Assembly: GCA_964292325.1 (NCBI GenBank)
Contig: CAXYVG010000093.1
Coordinates: 1-13,556, forward strand
Direction of reading: 5' to 3'
Length of the DNA stretch: 13,556 bases
DNA from: CTSoil-075 sp964292325
GTDB taxonomy: Bacteria; Bacillota; Negativicutes; DSM-13327
Positions 1 to 5,514 of this stretch are shown here, one piece after another. Both the position numbers and the translations under genes were made by a program. Position 1 is the first letter of the stretch; every line of letters starts with the position of its first letter. The notes beneath the pieces are model-generated. The model was given only the letters and a program-made list of their open reading frames with translations, was not told the DNA's origin and did not search any database.

Positions 1-33
1 AGTTTCTTGACATTGATAACAAAACATTCCCAT
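1..33 (-). CDS. hcp: Hybrid cluster protein (hydroxylamine reductase), N-terminal 11 codons, partial
   Basis: Only the first 11 codons are in the window, reading MGMFCYQCQET, after which the gene leaves the left edge. That start, with the CxxC cysteines that help bind the N-terminal iron-sulfur cluster, is characteristic of the hybrid cluster protein family (Hcp), cytoplasmic Fe-S enzymes of anaerobes linked to NO and hydroxylamine detoxification. The ATG at 33 is chosen because a GGGGAGG ribosome binding site (43-49) lies 9 nt upstream. An ATG at 38 is in another frame and gives no known product. A promoter and a CRP/FNR-like palindrome precede the gene. Identity rests on 11 residues, but the motif is very distinctive. 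Confidence 0.82.
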   Translation of the reverse strand, partial: MGMFCYQCQET

Positions 34-79
34 TTCATTATTCCTCCCCTATTTTCATGGTCACAATTGTTTTTTCCAT

Positions 80-123
80 ATTATAACATATGAACAATTT
101 ACAATGATGTGATATCTGTCACA
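80..123 (-). promoter_or_regulatory. hcp promoter with CRP/FNR/HcpR-type operator
   Basis: On the minus strand a perfect TATAAT -10 box lies at 80-85, giving a predicted start of transcription near 73 and a 40-nt leader before hcp. No good -35 box is visible. Instead a perfect palindrome TGTGA-N6-TCACA occupies 108-123, centred about 42 bp upstream of the predicted start, the usual place for a class II activator of the CRP/FNR family. The described HcpR motif upstream of hcp genes resembles this CRP-like consensus. The regulator gene is not in the window, so assignment to HcpR rather than another family member is inferred. Confidence 0.68.
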
Positions 124-309
124 CTCTTTAGGGTGTAGTATCATTTTGGGTATGCCGATATAATTGATATCATTTCATTGTGTTTTTATCATAATATGTC
201 GCTTTATGTACCTTCGTCAACATGCGTACTAACTCCTGCCTACATCCATAAGAAAATAATCTAACTATGGTCTTACTATGTGAAACACTTTCAATAATTT
301 TACCAAATA
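124..309. other. Spacer between the cyclase gene and the hcp operator
   Basis: AT-rich, with no convincing gene or terminator. A 17-codon minus-strand frame at 170-223 has a GGAG nearby but no other support. Several short AT-rich palindromes (such as GATAT-N5-ATATC at about 157-171) are present and unassigned. Confidence 0.5.
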
Positions 310-1920
310 TCAATTCTCACTATTTTTCTTAATAACGCTCAACCCAGCTTTTATAATTTGTTTCTCATTGTACATTTTTTCATCAGCTAAATTAATTAAC
401 TCATCTATTTGAGTTTTTTGTCTGTTATCATGATCAACAATCCCGTGGCTCACGCTTATAATATAAGGTCTTTTCTCATTTTGATTAATCTGATTGTAAC
501 TTTGAACAATGCGTTCCCATACAGACTCCGCCATATCAATTGCGATCCCATTAAATACAATGAGGAATTCATCACCGCCTAATCTAACAAGAAAATCGCA
601 ATCTCTAAGTGTTTCTTTTATAACATTTGCTACCGTTGTAATGAGTTCATCCCCAAATTTGTGACCAAGTGTATCGTTAACCTCTTTTAGACCATTGATA
701 TCAATAAAACACAAGCTAACAAGAAATTGCCGTCTTTCATCCGCAGGAAATAATTCGTTAAGTTTTGTAATGCCAGCACGTCTGTTTAACGTCTTTGTTA
801 GTGGATCAAACTCAGAATAGAACTTTATTCTTGAGTAACTCCTCTTATTCACATACACTAAAAATCCTACGATACCAGAAAGAATACTGATGAATATAAA
901 ATATAACCTATTTTTCTTTAAAATATCACTTAATAAGCTCCATATGTTGTCATTAAAGTAACCACTATTTTCAACGTTTCTTTCAAAAACTGAAACAATA
1001 TACCAATTACTATCTCCAAGAATAATCTGTTGATTATGACTATTATTTTTCCCTGCAGTATATTTATGACTTAGGCTCACTGGTGATGCAGTAATAAGAC
1101 CGTTTTTTGTTGTTTGCTGATCTTTTTTCTTAAGAATTGATATCCATTCATTTGGATACTCTTTTTCAAATGTATCTCCCTTTTTTTCATCGAACATGAA
1201 TTTCCAGTCATCGTCTGGATTAGAAGATGACAATCTATAACCAGCTGCATTCACCAATATAATTTCACCTTGGCTATTACCAGCTAATTTTCTAAATCCT
1301 GACAGCATGGAATCTGCAAGATAATTCAGAACAATAACCCCTTTTAACTCTCCCTGTTCATCATAAATCGGGGTAGATAGTCTTATCATAGGCTTATGCG
1401 GAATTTCAATTTCACCTTGTTCTACATTAAGGTCGAGAGGAGATACATAGACACTTTCCTCTTTTAACTTTATGGCTTCAGTAAAATAATACCTATCTTT
1501 TTTATTTTGCATATCCTTTTCAGGAACTGCATATCCGCCATTACTGCCAATATTAATGCGAATTTTTTCATCTCCGCTAGCATCAAGGAATCTAATTTGA
1601 TCATAGATACGTCTCTGAGATGAAAATTCTGACCAATTTGCAGATATGGTAGCATAGTTATTTGTATTTAATAGGTCTTTTTTGTATGCATGATGCAAAT
1701 AATGAAGATCCGACAAAAGCATATTAAACTCATGACTTAAAAAATCATCTTCTAACTTAACAACTCTTTCCTCTTGTCGCTGCAGTTCTACGACTTTTGC
1801 TATTCTTACTTGTTTTTCAATAAAAAACAACACTAGGAAAGAGATAATAAAAATAGCTAAAAATGAAATGATGAAATAACTAATATCGTACTTTTTATCA
1901 TGACTATGCTCATTTTCCAA
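310..1920 (-). CDS. Membrane-anchored Cache-GGDEF diguanylate cyclase
   Basis: This 536-residue protein should make cyclic di-GMP from two GTP at the inner face of the membrane in response to an external signal. A hydrophobic helix at about 13-34 and a second at about 339-357 bracket an extracytoplasmic region resembling a dCache ligand-binding domain (for example VYVSPLDLN followed by KPMIRLSTPIYD). The GGDEF domain spans about 371-525, with FDPLTKTLNRR at its start, the intact GGDEF signature at 448-452 and an RxxD inhibitory site (RDCD, 439-442), so the enzyme is likely active and product-inhibited. The start is TTG at 1920, supported by GGGAGGG at 1929-1935, 8 nt upstream. It lies 277 nt upstream of hcp in the same direction and has a long structured leader. 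The ligand cannot be told from sequence. Confidence 0.93.
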   Translation of the reverse strand: MENEHSHDKKYDISYFIISFLAIFIISFLVLFFIEKQVRIAKVVELQRQEERVVKLEDDFLSHEFNMLLSDLHYLHHAYKKDLLNTNNYATISANWSEFSSQRRIYDQIRFLDASGDEKIRINIGSNGGYAVPEKDMQNKKDRYYFTEAIKLKEESVYVSPLDLNVEQGEIEIPHKPMIRLSTPIYDEQGELKGVIVLNYLADSMLSGFRKLAGNSQGEIILVNAAGYRLSSSNPDDDWKFMFDEKKGDTFEKEYPNEWISILKKKDQQTTKNGLITASPVSLSHKYTAGKNNSHNQQIILGDSNWYIVSVFERNVENSGYFNDNIWSLLSDILKKNRLYFIFISILSGIVGFLVYVNKRSYSRIKFYSEFDPLTKTLNRRAGITKLNELFPADERRQFLVSLCFIDINGLKEVNDTLGHKFGDELITTVANVIKETLRDCDFLVRLGGDEFLIVFNGIAIDMAESVWERIVQSYNQINQNEKRPYIISVSHGIVDHDNRQKTQIDELINLADEKMYNEKQIIKAGLSVIKKNSEN

Positions 1921-1946
1921 AACAGAATCCCTCCCTTAAATAAATA

Positions 1947-2063
1947 AGCTCTCGGAATTCCCTAACCCTATAAATCAGTGGTTTGTTCCTAGCACTAAAA
2001 CGTGCATCCTCCCAATTTCATGGGGGGGTGTTTTTGAATTATCAAACTGGAAATTCCAAAGCT
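1947..2063 (-). promoter_or_regulatory. Structured 5' leader of the diguanylate cyclase gene, possible riboswitch-like element
   Basis: Read on the minus strand, 2049-2063 and 1947-1962 can pair as a closing stem: 9 contiguous pairs (GGAAUUUCC with GGGAAUUCC), a small internal loop, then 4 more pairs (AGCU with AGCU). Inside are a C-rich/G-rich hairpin at 2008-2028 and a GCAC/GTGC hairpin at 1992-2005. The stem ends 11 nt before the ribosome binding site at 1929-1935. This resembles a multi-branched regulatory RNA. It does not match the c-di-GMP-I, c-di-GMP-II, preQ1, TPP or ZTP consensus sequences as I remember them. Both stem arms are partly self-palindromic, so the pairing could be fortuitous. 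Confidence 0.4.
2008..2036 (+). terminator. Orphan hairpin with T-rich tail on the plus strand
   Basis: CCTCCCAAT pairs imperfectly with ATGGGGGGG, followed by TGTTTTTG, the form of an intrinsic terminator on the plus strand. No plus-strand gene ends here. It may stop antisense transcription towards the Abi gene, end an unrecognised small RNA, or merely be the mirror image of a hairpin in the minus-strand leader. Confidence 0.35.
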
Positions 2064-2070
2064 ATTTTTC

Positions 2071-2076
2071 ATTATA
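2071..2076 (-). promoter_or_regulatory. Putative -10 box for the diguanylate cyclase gene
   Basis: A perfect TATAAT on the minus strand lies about 150 nt upstream of the TTG start. No convincing -35 hexamer is seen 16-18 bp away; TTGCTG at 2097-2102 is 20 bp away, which is too far for a standard promoter. If used, the transcript would start near 2064, exactly at the edge of the structured leader, which lends it some weight. Confidence 0.4.
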
Positions 2077-2180
2077 CCTCAAAAAGCTTCATAATACAGC
2101 AATTTAATGCCTGAGTCATCCACATATTTTAGAGGGCTACTGAATAGTTATTAATTTTGAAAATAAATTAATTGAACTTT

Positions 2181-2232
2181 TTACCACTTATTCAACAAAA
2201 AATCTTTGATATTCAAATGTATAATTCCTTTC
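2181..2232 (-). pseudogene. 3' remnant of a DUF4143 ATPase gene; left copy of a 46-bp direct repeat
   Basis: Read on the minus strand this stretch encodes KKGIIHLNIKDFLLNKW followed by a stop at 2181-2183. It is nearly the same as the C-terminus of the ATPase gene ending at 12688 (KGIIHLNIKDFLLNNW). At DNA level 2183-2228 matches 12690-12735 at 44 of 46 positions. The remnant directly abuts the stop codon of the Abi gene and has no start or upstream part. It reads as the displaced end of a gene into which the 10.5-kb block was inserted, or as a leftover of a deleted paralogue. Confidence 0.8.
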
Positions 2233-3120
2233 TTATTTGGCATTGTTGCCAATGGACAAAATGAACTCAGCCATTGTCATTGCCGAGTTTACAATAAGTC
2301 TGGCATGATGTTCGGCAATGTTTAATCTTCGATTTCCTACACCATGGGCATCACTGTTTGCATTACGCATTTCCGTAACAGATGAAACAATTTTTTCCAA
2401 ACCCGAAAGCAATGTATTAATTCTTCTATCAATATCTTTATCTGCATGCATATTGTATAAATCCTTAACTTGTTTATACAATCTTCCAATATCTCCAGCA
2501 GATGATGGTGCTTCATTTTTCTTTTCTATGACATAGCAAAAGACTTCTTCCAACAAAGTTCTGGATTTTGTAATCGCACTATCATAATTTTTGCTTACAA
2601 CATCTTGCATGGCTCTGTCAGATATATCTTTTATGTAATCACGATCAATATTTTTCACTGCGGGTGCTGTAATTTCTACGGTTCCACCACTGGGTATTAC
2701 AAAAAACTTTTTATTGCTGATGACAAGTTTGTTGCCGCCAAAATAAAGGGTATTGTTAATCTGCTCTATTATAGTGCTGATAATATGATTATAAATATCA
2801 TCTATCTGCTCAGGCGTTTTCCCTTTTAGTTTTTCCTCAAATTGTTGTTTGGAGAACAGGTATGCTAATAAATCACTAAACCTGTTGTTAGTAATACAAT
2901 AAGACATAATGTCATCCAAGTAAACCCATCTACTTTGTGATCCGTATGTAACCGACAACCCAAATAGCTGTGAAATATCAACCATTTTAGATCCGCTCAA
3001 ATATGGCATCGATATTGTTATATTGTCAATCTCACCGAATTGGGTATCTCCATCGAGGATTGCAATAATAGTTTTACTTCTTAATAATTCATAAGGTGAT
3101 TTAACTTTTTTATCTAGCAT
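2233..3120 (-). CDS. Abortive infection family protein (Abi C-terminal domain, HEPN-like)
   Basis: This 295-residue soluble protein is the last gene of the defence operon. Its C-terminal third (about 175-290) matches the abortive-infection C-terminal domain pattern: SRTLLEEVFCYVIEKK, then a GRLYKQVKDLY segment, then RNANSDAHGVG and an EHHARLIVNSAMTMAEF helix. R252 and H259 form an RX6H motif like that of HEPN ribonucleases, suggesting RNA cleavage as a growth-arresting effector; this is inference. The N-terminal half is not recognised. The ATG at 3120 follows GAGG with 8-nt spacing, 46 nt after the preceding gene, so co-transcription is likely. The stop codon touches a remnant of an ATPase gene, marking the probable island edge. 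Confidence 0.8.
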   Translation of the reverse strand: MLDKKVKSPYELLRSKTIIAILDGDTQFGEIDNITISMPYLSGSKMVDISQLFGLSVTYGSQSRWVYLDDIMSYCITNNRFSDLLAYLFSKQQFEEKLKGKTPEQIDDIYNHIISTIIEQINNTLYFGGNKLVISNKKFFVIPSGGTVEITAPAVKNIDRDYIKDISDRAMQDVVSKNYDSAITKSRTLLEEVFCYVIEKKNEAPSSAGDIGRLYKQVKDLYNMHADKDIDRRINTLLSGLEKIVSSVTEMRNANSDAHGVGNRRLNIAEHHARLIVNSAMTMAEFILSIGNNAK

Positions 3121-3166
3121 ATGTTATCCTCATTCCACTATGACTTGCCCGTTATAAGCATCGTCC

Positions 3167-3613
3167 TCAATCAGTAGCGAAATTAGATACTATTTTTGAA
3201 AACCGATACGGCTCCATTGCATCTTTCGCCTTTTGAGAAAAGCTCACTCCCCACTCTGGTTCCGAAGTTTGTCCTGGTTTATCATAATCTTTGCCCTTGA
3301 AAGGATATATATCCTTTCCCCATTCAGTGGCAGGCACAAGATATAGGATTTTTTCATCTTCGTTGCGGGGTATGTAAGTCACCGCCATAAACAAGGCCGT
3401 GTCACCAATGTTAAATCTGCGTTTTTCCATGAATACGTAGCTGCTAATTTGCGATATGGCTCTAACTTTAATTCTCAGAATCCTGCTATTTAATGAAGCA
3501 ATGAAATCAACGGGGCCCCTTGTTACAGGTCCCCTATCGATGGAAAAACCATGACTTTCAAACATTTTTTCAGCAAATGCTATCCCAGCTTTGTTTAATT
3601 CATGCTTATTCAC
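3167..3613 (-). CDS. Small PD-(D/E)XK-fold nuclease-like protein with degenerate active site
   Basis: This 148-residue protein resembles the small DUF4365-like or resolvase-like PD-(D/E)XK group: an N-terminal helix with E15, a GPVDFIAS strand carrying D36, then the strand ILRIKVRA. In active relatives the last strand usually reads like IQVKT, giving the (E/Q)xK pair. Here the equivalent positions are K49 and R51, so metal-dependent cleavage is doubtful and a binding or partner role is possible. The start is GTG at 3613, chosen for the GGGGGGAG ribosome binding site 4 nt upstream (3618-3625). It lies 41 nt after the GmrSD-like gene and 46 nt before the Abi gene, in the same operon. Family assignment is moderate. 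Confidence 0.62.
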   Translation of the reverse strand: MNKHELNKAGIAFAEKMFESHGFSIDRGPVTRGPVDFIASLNSRILRIKVRAISQISSYVFMEKRRFNIGDTALFMAVTYIPRNEDEKILYLVPATEWGKDIYPFKGKDYDKPGQTSEPEWGVSFSQKAKDAMEPYRFSKIVSNFATD

Positions 3614-3654
3614 TTATCTCCCCCCTAACATTTATAAACCACATGAAAATTGGA

Positions 3655-5400
3655 TTACAACAATTCTTTTCTCAACTGGCTAATAAACAATTCCTCTCTT
3701 TTTTCAACAAACTCAAGAAAATTAGCAAATGACAAGTCAATATTCTTTGGTATGTAGTGTTTCTTCTTGTAGTCGTCTATAGCATCGACGGCAATAGTTT
3801 TCTTCAGCCACACGTCAAAATCGGCGTTATTCTTCTCAATGTTCGGTATGGCTTCCAAAAGTTGCAAGTTCCCGATATAGTTGTAGTTGTCAAGGAAATC
3901 GCCTATATTCTCAGTTTTTACACCCCTCTTCTCCAGTTTCTTTTGCGTAAAAGCGCTCTTGGGGAATATGTGATCAATATGGAAATTATTTCTCAAGTCT
4001 GCCCATGGATATAAAATTGACAGAATCACCAAAGTATTACCATGTCCATACTTGTTATAAAGCAGATTATTGATGTCTTCATCCGTAAACACAAGAGTGC
4101 GATTAGTGCCTTTAAAGTATTTAATTATCTCATCAAGCGGGAACTCTCCTGAAGTGTTCCTTTTTACAATATCTCTTATCGGCTTGAGTACGCCGTCAGG
4201 CATAAAACTGAACACTCGTTTAAGCAACGATAAAGTAAACCATTTTTTAATTTTGGCTCTGTCGCTAATTTTAGAACTGGATACTTCAAAGTTGTCAGGC
4301 AAGCCAATATTTTTGAGATAATACGCAATAGGTATGATCAAATTATTAGAAGTTATATTTTCCCGGCTAAAACCAAAACTCGCGATTAAGCGAACCGCAT
4401 CCCGAATGGCTTTTGTTATATCATCCCAGTTATCTTCGATTTTCAGCATATTACTTCTATTGAAATTGTCTACTTTAAATGTTATATCCGTAAAATCACT
4501 AAGAACCAGACAAGCCTTTAATGCAAAATCCTTGTTAACGTTAAATCCATTGCCAATTTCATTGATTTCATCCACAAACTTATTTATTTCTTCTCTGGCA
4601 TCCCGCTTTTCCCACTGAGCTGTTGCAAATGAAAGTAATAAATCCGAATAGCTTAGCGTAGTGCCTCCGCTATTCACACGAATAAAAATATTCAACACCT
4701 TGTCGAGCTCCTTGCTCTGTTCAAGATAGTAGCTGACGGTAGGATTTATATGAATTATTGCATACAACTTTGATAACGTATCGTTCGCAAAATCCATTTT
4801 ATCATTTGCAACATCTTTATTGACGATATTTTTTGACCAATATTTCATTACATCGGATAAGCTTTTCATATCAAGCATTTCTCCGACCTTAAACCAGTGA
4901 TGGTCATCATCATTGTCCTTGGCTTCGCTATCCGTCAAAAACTCAAAATCATACTCATACTCTGCATCCTCAGAGGGGTTTAGCAAGTTCAGATACAGTT
5001 TTCTGGTAGGATAGGCCTGTTCATTATCCCACCGTTTATATGATAATTTGTATGCGTAAGAGCCTTTTAGTCCTATGTATAAGGAGGTTAATCTCTGCTG
5101 ACCATCAAGAACAGCTATGATGTCTTCCGAGCCGTTTAAATTCGCCTTTTCATTATGTCTTTTATTACGCTGATGGTAGTCCCTCAAAAACTCATAAAAC
5201 CGAAATTCTTTGGTGTTCTCCCTGCTTACTTTCCAAAAGAGGAATGCATTAATAGGATACTCCCGCATTAAGCTGTCAAATAGCTTTGTTATCTGATCTG
5301 TATCCCATACGAATTCCCGCTGAATTGATGGAAGCAAATATTTTTTTGCATGTATTTCTGATATTACCTCGTTAATTGTCAGTGGCGTCTGAAATGCCAT
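3655..5400 (-). CDS. GmrSD-like restriction protein (DUF262 and DUF1524 HNH nuclease)
   Basis: A 581-residue protein with both halves of a GmrSD-type system in one chain. The N-terminal DUF262 ParB/Srx-like NTPase domain has LPSIQREFVW (23-32) and the hallmark DGQQRLTS (99-106), later FIRVNSGGTTLS. The C-terminal DUF1524 domain has the HNH signature HIDHIFPKS from residue 474 and a downstream NYNYIGNLQLLE segment. GmrSD enzymes are type IV, cutting DNA with modified cytosines such as glucosylated hydroxymethylcytosine; whether this one does is not shown, since DUF262 proteins vary in target. The ATG at 5400 is preferred because GGGGGGAG lies 5 nt upstream; an in-frame ATG at 5415 overlaps that site. 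The gene starts 87 nt after res in the same direction. Confidence 0.9.
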   Translation of the reverse strand: MAFQTPLTINEVISEIHAKKYLLPSIQREFVWDTDQITKLFDSLMREYPINAFLFWKVSRENTKEFRFYEFLRDYHQRNKRHNEKANLNGSEDIIAVLDGQQRLTSLYIGLKGSYAYKLSYKRWDNEQAYPTRKLYLNLLNPSEDAEYEYDFEFLTDSEAKDNDDDHHWFKVGEMLDMKSLSDVMKYWSKNIVNKDVANDKMDFANDTLSKLYAIIHINPTVSYYLEQSKELDKVLNIFIRVNSGGTTLSYSDLLLSFATAQWEKRDAREEINKFVDEINEIGNGFNVNKDFALKACLVLSDFTDITFKVDNFNRSNMLKIEDNWDDITKAIRDAVRLIASFGFSRENITSNNLIIPIAYYLKNIGLPDNFEVSSSKISDRAKIKKWFTLSLLKRVFSFMPDGVLKPIRDIVKRNTSGEFPLDEIIKYFKGTNRTLVFTDEDINNLLYNKYGHGNTLVILSILYPWADLRNNFHIDHIFPKSAFTQKKLEKRGVKTENIGDFLDNYNYIGNLQLLEAIPNIEKNNADFDVWLKKTIAVDAIDDYKKKHYIPKNIDLSFANFLEFVEKREELFISQLRKELL

Positions 5401-5486
5401 TCTTACTCCCCCCATTAATTATCACATAATCCTCATCTTTGTATGTTGTTTGAACTGAAATTCTTGCCTAAACCGCTCCCAGCTCG

Positions 5487-5514
5487 ATTATAGCCCTTTC
5501 ACAATTTCCATAAA
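5487..5514 (-). promoter_or_regulatory. Possible internal promoter at the end of res
   Basis: On the minus strand TATAAT at 5487-5492 overlaps the res stop codon, and TTTATG at 5509-5514 lies 16 bp upstream. The -35 match is poor (3 of 6). If active it would let the GmrSD-like, PD-(D/E)XK and Abi genes be expressed without mod and res. The match may be chance in AT-rich sequence. Confidence 0.27.

Noticed and set aside
1..38. Alternative left-edge frame MKWECFVINVKK from the ATG at 38
   Set aside because: The frame starting at 33 gives the distinctive Hcp N-terminus with a better-spaced ribosome binding site.
170..223. 17-codon minus-strand frame between the cyclase and hcp, with GGAG upstream of its ATG
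   Set aside because: Too short, no recognisable sequence, and a chance GGAG is likely in this spacer.
2150..2172. AT-rich inverted repeat ATTAATTT...AAATTAAT after the Abi gene as operon terminator
   Set aside because: All A/T stem with no T run following on the minus strand; I see no convincing terminator for the operon.
3618..3654. TATAAA with TTGTAA upstream before the PD-(D/E)XK-like gene
   Set aside because: A start of transcription would fall on the ribosome binding site itself, so it is unlikely to be a working promoter.
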